A DNA stretch of 64,000 nt from positions 77,599 through 141,598 of the forward strand of contig QAOA01008758.1 of the NCBI GenBank assembly GCA_003255065.1, in the 5' to 3' direction. The notes beneath the pieces are model-generated. The model did no database searches, was not told where the DNA came from, and saw only the letters and a list, made by a program, of their open reading frames with translations. The stretch is from Cercis canadensis (Eukaryota > Streptophyta > Magnoliopsida > Fabales > Fabaceae). Of this stretch, positions 47,960 to 59,300 are shown one piece after another; the first letter of the stretch is position 1, and each line of letters begins with the position of its first letter. Made by a program: the position numbers and the translations under genes.

Positions 47960-48330
47960 TATATATATTTTTAAAAATTTGTATAGTTTAAATTTTTTTA
48001 ATTAAATTTTTATCGTCATTATTAGTTATAAATTAATCAATTTAATGTTAACATAATAAACAACTTATCTATACGATAATAAAAAATATTGATGTAATGT
48101 AAAAATAACACAAAAATTATCATTTCATTAATATTTTTTATACACTTTTTTTAGCTAAAATTTAATGAGATGATAATTTTTGTATCACTTTAATACTACA
48201 TCAATTTTTTTTATTATCACATAAATAAATTATTTGATATGTTAACATTAAATTAACAAAATTATAATTAAAGATAATAGTAGAAATCTAATTAAAAAAT
48301 ATATAAATTATAGAAACTTTAAAAAAAATT
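47960..48330. mobile_element. Palindromic AT-rich MITE, copy A
   Basis: The arms pair across a centre near 48150: TTGATGTAATGTAAAAATAA with its inverse near 48190-48215, and AATTTAATGTTAACATAATA with TATGTTAACATTAAATTAAC. A second copy is at about 50345-50745, embedded in the same larger duplicated context (AGTGCTCTCTAGGCCGACCC upstream of both). Confidence 0.6.
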
Positions 48331-48599
48331 ATAAATATATAATTTAAAAAAAATTGTGTGTATTGACATATATTAAATAACTCAATTTTTTGATATCTTT
48401 ACAATAACATTAAAATTATTGAATGAGTTTCACTCAAATCCACTCAACCCAAAGAAATATAACGCTATCATCTTAAAAAGAAACGATAACTTAGCATTGA
48501 CCTTGTTTATTATTGTTACTCGTCTTAAAACATTATAATAGTTGGTAAAGTTATCATCAAAACACGCTGAATTATTTTGTCTCACCCAGATCCAGAAGC

Positions 48600-48917
48600 C
48601 TATCGAAGGTCTCTTTCCCAAGAAGCAGGCGAAAATTTGTTCATACCAAATGGGAGGAAACTAATAAAGCCAGAGCCGTCACGGTGACAAACATCACGTC
48701 TTAACTTTTCTCCTTTCAAATTTAATTTTTTGATTGCGTTTCTGGGCATGCATCTCATCATCTGAAGATTGTATCCATGATTTACTAGTGGGGTTTGGGC
48801 ATTATACTTCGGCACAAGATAAGATGGCTGAATGTGATGCTTTGAAAGGATTTTGTAGTCATCTCTTTTTCTGGTTCTGGGTGTGACAGGTGTCTCTTCG
48901 TCCCGTCTAAGAAAGCA
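48600..48917 (-). pseudogene. Unidentified coding-like exon
   Basis: An open frame of 105 codons on the minus strand stands out from the AT-rich surroundings by its higher GC and balanced composition. Residues include RRDEETPVTPRTRKRDDY, SYLVPKYNAQTPLVNHGY and GSGFISFLPFGMNKFSPASW. It ends in TAG at 48600-48602, after which another frame continues (ASGSG). I do not recognise the family. It could be one exon of a captured or truncated host gene; no partner exons are evident nearby. Confidence 0.35.
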
Positions 48918-49176
48918 CTAACTAAATCTTATTCTTTTGGCCATGGAGAGCACTGACAGATTAAGATGCTTATATTTGTCTGTTTCCTTCCTCTGTAGTT
49001 TTATGTGAAGGATTAGCTTGCCGCTTTTTCCTCGAACCCAAAAAGAGAGATTTTTTGTTCACAAAAAGAAAATGACAATGATAATGATAAGGATTAATTG
49101 ACAATGATAATGATAAGAAAATTTAAATTATTAATAAGATGATTAAAATTGTAATTAAATCTAATGATAATATTCT

Positions 49177-49690
49177 TAGCAATAGCAAGCACACGAAGCT
49201 GCACAATAGAGCACTAACTTCAGCTAAAAAACCACTCAAAGCCATCTATAAAAATATCACATTGTCTGACCTACCAAATTACAGGTTATTGTTGAAAGTT
49301 GGTGTGCTAATTATGTTATTATGGAACATTAATCTACATAATAGACTATGTAATAGTACGAGACTGATCATCACACAGCTTGAAAATTATGTGATTGAAG
49401 CGAAAATTATTTTAGGCAAGACTGAAGAATGTCCTTTCAATTAAAACGGAGACAATTCCCCGTACAAGTCTACTTTGCTATGAAAATAAATAAGAGTCAA
49501 GAATAGTCACTCTCTCACGTGGTGATGTATCTTTTAAAACCAATTTTTAGTCACAAACAACTCTATGTAGCTTTCTCAAGAGTTAGAAGTCGGAGTGGTT
49601 TAAAGGTGTTATTGATAGATTCAGATGAGACAATATTAAAGAGAACAAAAAATGTGGTCTACAAATAGATGTTTCATAAGATCAATCGAA
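49177..49690 (+). pseudogene. Helitron helicase (PIF1-like) C-terminal fragment, broken
   Basis: Consecutive pieces match the end of plant Helitron PIF1-type helicases: LKVGVLIMLLWNIN and LCNSTRLIITQLENYVIEAK near 49285-49410; after a frameshift CPFQLKRRQFPVQVYFAMKI near 49430-49490 with a NKSQ block; then SHKQLYVAFSRVRSRSGLKV near 49550-49610; and finally KNVVYK. These correspond to helicase motifs V and VI. There are at least one frameshift and one stop, so it is dead. I see no hairpin-CTRR terminus downstream. Confidence 0.75.
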
Positions 49691-49909
49691 GAGGTATGTA
49701 ATGAATCTAAAGCACTATAAATTCCAAAAATACGTATATATCGTGCAGTTGTATTTAGTTACTTTTTTACTGGTCCTGTAACATAATTTAAAGTACATAA
49801 GAAAGTGGTGATCCCTTAGCAAATAATCATGTATGTAGCAGTTTAAATCAAGTATCAGAGACTATTTCATTGATGTGATATCATATTTTTAAATTATTAA
49901 ATTATAAAA

Positions 49910-50361
49910 AATCTTGTAAATAAGAACTCATCACAAATTTTATTTTGTGTTGTCCCTGTCTCGCCCAGCCGCAATGGTAAGCACACGGGCTGCACAATAG
50001 AGCACTAACTTGGGCTAAAAAACCACTCAAAGCCACCTATAGAAATATTACTTTAGGAACAGTTGTTTTCAATTTTCTCGCGTATTTTTGTTAAAACAGA
50101 TAAGAAAACAAAATCTAATGAGCAGTGGTCAAAAGCTTCTATTATTAATCAACTCTTCATTTTGTTTTATTGGTTGATTAGCTTTAGGTCTTCTAGGTAT
50201 AAACTGTTGGGATTCAGTAGTGCTCTCTAGGCCGACCCTGAATCGTTGATGTGGGACAGTCTACGACATATCTGGAACTTGGATAGGAAAAGCTTATTTT
50301 CCTTTTATTTTTTTTATTAAATATATTGTAGATTTTTGTAATTTTAATGAGTTTTAAATTA

Positions 50362-50392
<31 letters not shown>

Positions 50393-50770
50393 TTAAAAAA
50401 AATTATAATTAAATTTTTATCGTTATTACCGGTTATAAATTAATCAATTTAATGTTAACATAGTAAATGACTTGTTTATACGATAATAAAAAAAAAAATT
50501 GATGTAATGTAAAAATAACACAAAAATTATCACTTCATTAATATTTCTTATGCACTTTTTTGAGTTAAAATTTAATAAGATGATAATTTTTGTGTCACTT
50601 TAATATTACATCAATTTTTTTTTATTATCACATAAATAAATTATTTACTATATTAACATTAAATTAACAAAATTATAATTAAAAATAATAGTAGAAACCC
50701 AATTAAAAATATTTAAAATTATAAAAATTTATAGAAATATAATTCAAAATTTATTTAAATTATAAGAATA
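49910..50770. repeat. Dispersed duplication of the 47.4-48.3 kb block
   Basis: In order it repeats the 320-bp unit (from AAGAACTCATCACAAATTTT), the TTGGTTGATTAGCTTTAGGT block, the AGTGCTCTCTAGGCCGACCC block and the palindromic MITE. Gene content: none. Confidence 0.7.
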
Positions 50771-51149
50771 TACAATACATTTAAACTTTTTTTTTTCTCT
50801 TTCGTCTGAAACCACAAAACTGCGCTTTCTATTTCATTACGTCAAAACTTTCAGACCTCTGAGCTTTGCTCAAACATGCATGCCTCATTGCTTCATGCCT
50901 AACACCAACCTCGTACTTCTCAATGCAAATTGCTTATTGAAAAAATTGTTTCATATAATTTAAAAAATTATTTATTAAAATAAAATATTGTATNTATACA
51001 TTTATTCAAAAAATGTAAATAAAACAAGTCACTTTATTTATAAAGTATTATGACATATTTTTCTATGTGTTTATTAATAATTTAATTAAATCAACAAAAA
51101 AAATTTCAAACTACTTTATTTACCTAAATACTTTACAAATAATTTTAAG
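50771..51149. other. AT-rich stretch, no gene recognised
   Basis: Nothing beyond AT-rich sequence; an N at 50995. Confidence 0.4.
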
Positions 51150-51303
51150 TTATTTTATCCGTTTTTATTTATGTTTACTCTACTTAAATTTTAAATAAAA
51201 ATTTAACTTTTTAACAAATTATTTCTTTAAGTCATTTTATCCGTTTTTATTTATGTTTACACTACTTAAATTTTAAATAAAAATTTAACTTTTTAACAAA
51301 TTC
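51150..51303. repeat. Tandem duplication of an AT-rich segment of about 80 bp
   Basis: TTTATCCGTTTTTATTTATG through TTAACTTTTTAACAAATT occurs twice in direct order with very few differences. Confidence 0.8.
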
Positions 51304-51769
51304 TTCACCATGACATTAGATAATACTAAGTGATTTAAAAACATAATAAGTTATTCTCTATTATTTAGTCTTTAATAAATTAAAAATAAATAAATGAGTA
51401 CAATTTCAATATAGACCACATTTCAAATTATCTTTGCATAAATTCATAATTACTTATTTAGTTTTTAAGTTACGTATCCTCTTCTCCCACTTGTCATCAA
51501 CGCGTGATTAAAAGTTAAAAGATTCTTGAATATGGAAAATCCATTAATACCTTATTGGAAACCATCAAATCAAATATAAATAGAAAGATATATAAAAATA
51601 AAAAAGTAAAATAAATACAGAAAATTATCCTCGCCTGAAGCATGTTGAGCATCGCCAACGACAATGACGGCGAGACATAACACGTCCTATTTTTGGCTCC
51701 ACTACTATTTTGACTTACAACTTAGAAGCAACCATTTACATCATCCTTATATGCACTACTTGTATGGAA
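51304..51769. other. AT-rich stretch, no gene recognised
   Basis: No frame, RNA gene or clear terminal repeat is seen. Confidence 0.4.
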
Positions 51770-52495
51770 TCGTAAACCCACCACTTATGTTCTTTTTTGT
51801 TTTTTTTTAACTCAATGGTCAGTGATGGATCTAGTAGGGGCCAGCAGGAGCATTCACCTCACCTTTTCAAATTTTTTTAATTTATTTACTATGTTTTTTT
51901 AAATTTTTTTTTTGAAATCTTCACATTTTTTTTTTTATAAAATTTCTTAAAAAATATTTAATAATTTTACATTTTTATAATTTAGTTTCATATTTGTATA
52001 ATTTGACTCCTTATTANTTTTTTTTTTTTTTTTTTTTCTTACCGGTGTCCAGGTTTCGCCCGACTAATCCGGTTTTGAGCCGAAAAGGACTACAATGGTG
52101 ACAAAGCTCTCTCAACAGATGCAACTGCATACCGAAGGGCTCAAACCCAAGACTCTTAGTTAAGCTAGAACGCTCTCTTACCAAATGATCTACACGTTTG
52201 TTGGTGTAAACCCACCACTTTTGTTGTAGTAAAAAAATTAAAATATTTTTGGTTCAAGTATATGTTCTTTTTTTTTTAAACTCAATGGTCATTGACGGAT
52301 CTAGTAAGAGCCAACAGGGGCATTCACCTCACATTTTCAAATTTTTTTAATTTATTTACTAAATTTTTTAAATTTTATTTTTGAGATTGTCATTTTTTTT
52401 ATATAAAATTTCTTTAAAAAAATTTAAATATTTTTACATTTTTATAATTTAACTTCATATTTTTATAATTTGACTCTCCATTAAATTATTTTTAG
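51770..52495. repeat. Direct duplication of about 220-260 bp bracketing a second SINE-B copy
   Basis: GTAAACCCACCACTT and then AATGGTCAGTGATGGATCTA occur near 51773-51840. They return near 52206-52300 with minor changes, followed in both by CATTCACCTCAC and T-rich sequence. Between them, at about 52018-52204 on the minus strand, lies a SINE-B copy with A-box-like TTTGGTAAGAGAGCG, B-box GGGTTTGAGCCC and an A-tail (T-run beside an N at 52017). Confidence 0.7.
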
Positions 52496-52979
52496 ATTTG
52501 TCACTGTTAAATACGGTTACTTCACTATTTCTTCTTGGAACTCACTCTTTTTCTCAATTTTTTTCACTTTCTCTCTCATAAATTAATTAACTTGAGCATT
52601 GAAAGTAACATTAAAGTTTTGATTCCAGCCTTTTCGAATTGTCTCTTTTTTTTTTAAGTAGGTTATCGACTTCATCTTAATTATGACAATAATAGATATA
52701 AAAGTAGAGTATATTATTCCATCTTTCTTTTGTCCACACTCCCAATAATTCTTTCACATTAGAAAAAGAAAAAGCTTTTCAATTAATCAATAATAAAATA
52801 GGGAAAGATTCATATGATTTGAAATTTTAATGCGAAGGATTGGCTGAATATATTTATTTAAATGAACAGCCAAGGAAGACATTCTTTTGTCCAATTTTAG
52901 TTGTACATTGGCGTATGAGTCAATGACATAATCTCCCGCTTGCCTTTTAAATTTTCTAACCAAAACATCGTTAACTAAC
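52496..52979. other. AT-rich stretch, no gene recognised
   Basis: No coding evidence. It ends in the left target duplication TTAACTAAC (52971-52979) of the next element. Confidence 0.4.
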
Positions 52980-53159
52980 GAGAAGAGATCCAGTCATGTT
53001 AACTTGAGTCATGTTGCTTAGATCTAAGTCATCTATTCCATTTAAGGTCATTTCAACCATTAAAACACATTAATATTTAATGGTTAAAATGAGTTTTAAT
53101 GGAATGGACGGCTCAGATTTGAGCAACATGACTCAAGTGACATGACCGGATCCAAATCC
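52980..53159. mobile_element. Foldback MITE, 180 bp, 9-bp target duplication
   Basis: It is nearly one long hairpin: the left arm AGATCCAGTCATGTTAACTT pairs with the reverse complement of the right arm, GGATCCGGTCATGTCACTT, and the pairing continues to the centre near 53070. TTAACTAAC is duplicated exactly on both sides (52971-52979 and 53160-53168), which fits a Mutator-type mechanism. Confidence 0.85.
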
Positions 53160-53168
53160 TTAACTAAC

Positions 53169-53572
53169 CTACACAGACACTCTCAGACTCAGTGCCACTC
53201 TAGTTCCTCCACGTAGCAAATTCGTCGTTACAATCTTTTTGCAACCGTGACGCCGAGATTAGCTGTAAATACAAGCGAAGAAGGAAGGAAGCCCTTGAAT
53301 CACTACGCGTGTCGTTTTCATTTCTTAATTGGAGGCTTGGAGTTTAGCTGTCGTCTCATTGGATCCCAAACACGTAAGATAATCAACAGTATCGATTCTC
53401 GCGCGGGAACCCCGAGGCGGTGATGCTCTACTTTTCCTACTTTTCCCACAATGCCCTCTTATTATTGTAGATTTTTTTTACACACAATAAATTCATATTT
53501 TTTTTTTACATTTACACACATAAGTTATTTGACATAAATATTATATTTTACAAATAAATTTAAAATTCCAGT
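53169..53572. other. Less AT-rich stretch without recognised gene
   Basis: Positions 53170-53450 are more GC-rich than their surroundings (for example CTCGCGCGGGAACCCCGAGG near 53399) and may be promoter or UTR-derived, but I see no convincing frame. Confidence 0.35.
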
Positions 53573-54210
53573 GATCTTAAAAATCTGCTATATCGAAATA
53601 GCATATCACAATTATCAGAAGTTAAAAATAAGAGCAAAAAAATTTAATCTGTCGATTGTTTGATCAAAGAAATTTTAATATTATATCAAAAATCGATTCG
53701 ACCTCGTAACTTAAACTATTACGTGAAGACTTATAAATAGTTTTATATCTAACAAAACACACTGAATTATCCCTTAAGAACACAGTGAATGGATAGCAAT
53801 CTCGCGTGCTCACTTGGGTTAGAGAAAGAGAAAGAGGGAGAGAAGAAGTGGACCAAGATAGAACCCATGAATCGAAAGATGTAGTGGGCAATCCCACTCT
53901 AAGAGAAACATGCAGAGCTAGTGGGCAATCCCATCCACTCTAAGAGAAAGAAATATGCAGAGCTAGTGGGCAATCCCACTCTAAGAGAAATATGCAGAGC
54001 TCACGTTCCCGAGCATATATTGGACAGGCAAGCTCAAAATGTTTTCTTTCTCTTTTTTTGGGGTTGCTTCTTGGCGTTTAGCAGTACTCCCTCTCTCTCT
54101 GTTGTTCTTTCTTATTAGTTCCTGCCAAATTTGATTGTTTAAATATGGTTTGCCACTAATTTAGTGGTTCTTTACTGGTGTTCTGGTTTTGCTTATTTCT
54201 CTAGAGTCTT
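53573..54210 (+). repeat. Dispersed duplication, copy B (partner at 46610-47165)
   Basis: Same order of blocks as copy A. Inside it the word AGTGGGCAATCCCA with following ACTCTAAGAGAAA is present three times (about 53885-54000), where copy A has it once. The short frame 53921-54118 keeps VGNPTLREICRAHVPEH and FWGCFLAFSS, so the sequence is conserved at protein level between copies although the product is unknown. Confidence 0.6.
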
Positions 54211-55740
54211 TTTAAGAATTTACTTTTTTGCACCAAATTGTGCTGTAGCTTGCTCAAAAATTTTAACTGGGTCATCTAAAATTTCAGGGGATGAACTAGA
54301 ATATTTGTTTGAGGGGGACAAAGCATATAGTATATACACTGTGTTCAAAATATGAATAATTTTTTTTTAATAACTTTAGGAATAAAAGATAACATAATCT
54401 AATAAGTACAAACATTACATAACAAATTAGAAAGAAATATTTCATGTTTTTTTGGTTGAGACTGCGTTAAATTTTTTTCTCCCTTTACTCGTGTGCCTAC
54501 CAATGATTGTTTTCTGATGAATAAATGATTTGACTTATTTAGTATGTTTAAGGATGGAAGAGATTCGATATGATATGCCTACAGATGTCTAGCGGCGCCT
54601 GCTCTTTTTACTTCATGCTCAGGTTGTGCTCGTTTTAGTCCACACTGCATTGATTTTTTTTTGTCTTTACTCATGTTTTGGCTTTTTCTTTCTCTTTCTG
54701 TCCACTTCTTCTCTCTCTCTTTCTTCTTTTTCTCTACCTCTTTCTCTTTCTCTTTCTCTTTCTCTTTCTCTAACACATTCTGATAAATAGTTTCAACAAT
54801 GATTCATTTAAATAATTTATTTTTTTTGGTGCATTAATCTGGTCATTTATCCAGTAATTAAACAAATAAAACTAATAAAGAAAAGAGAATGAAACAAAAG
54901 AGAAAGTTACAACTTACACCTTCATCTTCTACCTTTATCTTTTTCTTTTGGGTTAACCCTCATTTTACGTTTCTGAATGTCTCCACCTAAGAGCAAATTA
55001 ATTTTGTGGCATTTCGGCAACTGAAGAGAAAGTCAATGTAATTGAAAAGGGTCATGCTCCAGAAATATGGTTTCCTTCCTCGTCCATTTAGCCTTGCAGA
55101 ATGCTAATATTAAATCTTCCTACTTGTTTGGTTAATTTAGTTCAGTCTTTCATATCCAAGAACATGGAAGAATGAAAAGTTTTTGTTACTGCTGTAAGCA
55201 TTTTTTCAAGAATAAACTTCAAATGAAAGAAGGTGTTATCAAGAAAAAAAAAAGGAAGGTTTTTTGCAGACCTAACCTATTTCTTTGGTGATCAAGGTTT
55301 GTTTTGCTAGTGCAACATCTGTGTACTTACTAACGGTTCTTTCGTTACTTGTTGCTTGGTAGGAAGTGAAGGACATACACTAGAGGAAGCTAAATCTATC
55401 AATCTGTCCATTAGAGTTGTGAAGCAAAGAGAAACAGAGGGAGAGTGACACTGAGGGAGGTGATAGAGAGAGAAGTTTTTCTTTTTCATTTTAAAATTTT
55501 TTTAAAGTGTCATATAATCACAAAAAGTTTTTTTTAAGATGTCACATTATCACTTAACGGTCACGTCAACAGTTAACGTGTTATATGGACTTTTTTATTG
55601 AATCTCACTTAACATCACCAGACGGAGAACTACATTGAAGAACGGAACATAAATTCAATGACTAAATTAACAAAAAAGAAAAATAATGTCTAAAATGACA
55701 ATAGGAGTATTTTTTAAGAACCAAAAAGAAATTTTACTCT
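54211..55740. other. Intergenic stretch with a pyrimidine microsatellite
   Basis: A (TTTCTC)n-like tract occupies about 54680-54772. No gene is recognised in the rest. The last part, from about 55660, resembles the end of the Mutator-like MITE family (ends ATTTTACTCT). Confidence 0.4.
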
Positions 55741-55924
55741 GAATATTACACATTTGGGTCCATTAGGCTTTGTTTGGGCCTTTTTTTTTTTGACAAAACC
55801 TGGAACTCAGACAGAAATTTAATCTGGCGTTTTCTTTTTGAGCCCAAACCCAACTTTGCAGGCTTAATTTTGATCCCAAGTCTCCATTTTTTTCCGAGCT
55901 GGGCATCAGGTCTACTTGCAGTGT

Positions 55925-56085
55925 CACACTAGATGCTCAAAACGAGTCTCTCATACACGAGGCACTGAATAATTTGATGCTGGACAAGACAACCATTATT
56001 GTGGCACACAAACTTTCCACAGTTGAAGGAGATGATTCAACTACGGTTATAAAAAAATGGTGTAATCATGGAGATTCAATATGGT
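55925..56085 (+). pseudogene. ABC transporter (ABCB type) nucleotide-binding domain fragment
   Basis: The frame reads TLDAQNESLIHEALNNLMLD followed by KTTIIVAHKLSTVEGDD. This matches the segment from the D-loop through the H-loop of ABCB/P-glycoprotein NBDs (usually SALDAxSExxVQEAL, then TTIVVAHRLSTV). The H-loop His is kept. Walker A, the signature motif and the rest of the gene are absent, and the frame decays right after. It lies opposite to the MSL gene in the 0.56-kb segment that only the complete MSL locus has. Confidence 0.7.
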
Positions 56086-56381
56086 TGAAAGGGGATAGTG
56101 AGTAATATTAATTGGTTATATTAAGAAAGAAGAAAACTAGGAGAAAAAAAGAAGGCTAGTATGGTAAGACTAGAGATACGACACACGCTCCACACATAAG
56201 TTCGAGACTAACCAACCAGTAACCTCAGAGGGGAGGGGACAGAACTAACCTACAATATTAACCAAAAAGCTCACTTTCTTTACAGAATCCCACCTTGCTG
56301 AAAGCCAACACTTTGCAGCAGATAGTGCCGCGGGGGTTTTACATAACTTGAGGAATTTCAATAGCTAGCATTTCCTTCTAC

Positions 56382-59300
56382 TCAAGTTGTGATTGTTGCC
56401 CAACTAGGTGGAAGCCGTTCAGAAGTGGTAGGCATGCTTCGAACGCTAATATCAAGAGGCAGGAGACGGTACTGAATGTCAAGCTCCCGGAAAATTTTGA
56501 TCATCTCCTCAATCAAAAGGGATCTCCTGGAAAATCTCTCTCCCATGTCTTGGTGGTTCATTCTATGAGTTGGCCAAATTGCCATTTTTACCATGTTTAG
56601 TTGGTCGAAGTCCTTGAAGACTATCATAGGTGAAGGATACCAGTGCTCCTTCTTGTTATCAACAAAACTGCATCAAAGTCATTAAAATTTTCATCCAATC
56701 AGGTATATATACACCAACAAACATTGACACATTAAAAGAAACAAGAGATTTTCCGCACATACCTCTGTATTCTGTGTTTCATAAGTGCAATCTTTTCAGC
56801 AGGGGTAGATATATGTATGCTGAAGTCAACAGCATCTCCCATGTCAGGACTCCGGTAGTAATTATTAATGCCCTTAGTAGCAAGAACAGTGTTAGGATAT
56901 ATAATCTTCTGATTGTCATATCTCAAGAATATGGTTGTCAATATATTCATTTCTTCTACAACCACCTGAAATTAATTAGCAAAAGGAAAAATTAGGCAAT
57001 GTCTAAATAAAAACAGAATCTGTAAACACATAAAGAGCAACACATTACCTGGACCCCATCAATTTCACACCTATCTCCCACATCAAATGGGTGCATGACA
57101 AACAGGAAAATGATTGCTTCAAATATAGTCTTGCAGGTATTTCCAAATATAAATGCCACCACCACAAGCTGTGAACTCACAAAGAGAAGAAATTTGGTGG
57201 TGGCAATTTCCAATATTAGGAGCACAATAACCAGTACAATAATGGCGACTATAACATTGAGCATTCGATGAAGTTTATTCACTGCCGTTTTGGTATCATT
57301 CAATGTCAAAGCAAGTGCTCTCCTCTCTCTGAACGCATTGACCTGGGTTATTAAAATGCATGAGCAATATAAAAGGAAACACATAAACACCTGCATCTAT
57401 ACTTAAATTGAAACTGGGCATCAATAAACATGAACTTGATCTCACTAGAAATTTTATTCTCCTCAAGCACATAAACATTTTTATGTATATAAGATCATGT
57501 TCACGTAAGAGATAAGCTGAGAAAAAGAACAAGGTAATTGATATTAGTTTGCATTGGGTTTTGAATGCACTTGTGTCCCTTGGGTGGGAAGATGAGGAAA
57601 AATTCTCTTATCAAAATCTGATCTAGAGAAGTTCTATAAGCACCACTGACACAAATTCCCATTATAACCCCTTCTAACTGGGCTTTGGTAATATACTAAT
57701 ATAATACCTCATGTCAAAGTTTATAAGTAAATATTATCAAAATTATATTAAGAATGCAATAAACACATAAAGAAAGCGTTGTCAAATTTAGCTTCTTGCA
57801 GGTAAATGATCGAAGAACCAAACAAAAAGGAATGCATGTCAGCAAGCACCATATTTAGCGACTACAGGATATAAAAACTGCCCACTCCTTCAAACTTAGC
57901 TTAATATGTTGCTTAGTAGTAAGTACTAACCACCCAGTTCTTCAAGGCAGATTTGCTGATTTTCCCAGACTCAGATGCTCCTTCAAAGAGATTCATGGCT
58001 TTTAGAGCTTCATCTTCTCTCAAAAAACGCATCAAGTCCTCCAGGTATATGTGCCTGTGAAAAAGAAAACAATAAACTAAATTAGTGAATGAAGATAGCT
58101 GAGAAATAAAGGATTAATAAACCATGGCAACTACTAGTTATTCAATTCAACAGTAATTCATATAAAATCATGTATTTTGAAGGCTGAATCCTCTTCTTTA
58201 TTGACCATCACTAAACACTCTCTGTTGCAAGAAGGGTTCAATAGTAGAAAGTGAGAAGCAACCCAAATTGATTGTGAGAGGTCGACTCTAAATTAACTAT
58301 GTTCCATGTTTTGGGAAGGTTCCTGTATGACACTCGAAAATAAGCTTTAACACCCCACAATCAGTCAGGAACTATCAAGGTGTCAATAAAGGTTCCAAAA
58401 GTCGACCCAAATCTTAAGGAATTGTTAAGGCATAAAAATGATTTCATTTTGAACATTCTAACACGGTATGGACCAAAGTGCTCAAGAAGCAGAATAGTGC
58501 TCAAGCCTTACACAACAACAACAACAACTAGTAAGATTATTCACATCGCAGAAACGTTCACACAGAAGAGAATAAGAAGAAAATGCAAAAAGCATAACAG
58601 AAGCTAAGACACAGTATTGCAACATAAGGTTTCAACAGGGGATACCATAATGTTATCGACTCTGTATATCAGAGACAGATTAAAAATTCTTAAAAAAAGA
58701 CCATGGTGAAAACTTTTTAAGTTATTAAAATCTTAGTTTATAAGGATTAATGAATAACCTGGACCCCCGCCTAGCAACATTGTGAAATATTTTCTTTGCT
58801 GCTGCTTTAGCCTCATTTTCACTTCTAATCTGTGTGGTTTGTTCATCTCCATGAGCGGTATCAAGTATCTGCTCATCCAGTGTAGAAAGAGCCCCATGAC
58901 GGACCATATTCATTAACCTTTTCATATTCCAGGCAGAGACATTTTTCGGGTTCAGCTTATGCAAGTGATCAATAGTTATTCCATCGTCTGCCTTATTGGA
59001 AAGTGGGCGAGAAAGCTTTCCACTTTTGAGCCTGGGACTTTTCTGAAGCATTCCGCTCTTCATCACTCTTTTACTCTGGATTGTAGAGAAGGCAGTTGCC
59101 TTAAGGTCAGGGGGTATATTAACCCCAGCATTCTGCAACTTCTGAACCTCATTAACAAGCCTTTCCTCCTCTTCCTCTGACTTTTGAATTTCTATCAATG
59201 GTGGACCCGAGAGTGTTTCAATCACAAATTGATTAAAGAGTGACTCCTGAATCCTATCAAAGTAGGTGCTTACATGGAAAGAAGAAGCCAGCACCTTAAC

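Noticed and set aside
47121..50170. Possible CRISPR-like or satellite array from the 320-bp repeats
   Set aside because: There are only two tandem units, no short regular spacers and no cas genes; this is a plant chromosome with simple duplications.
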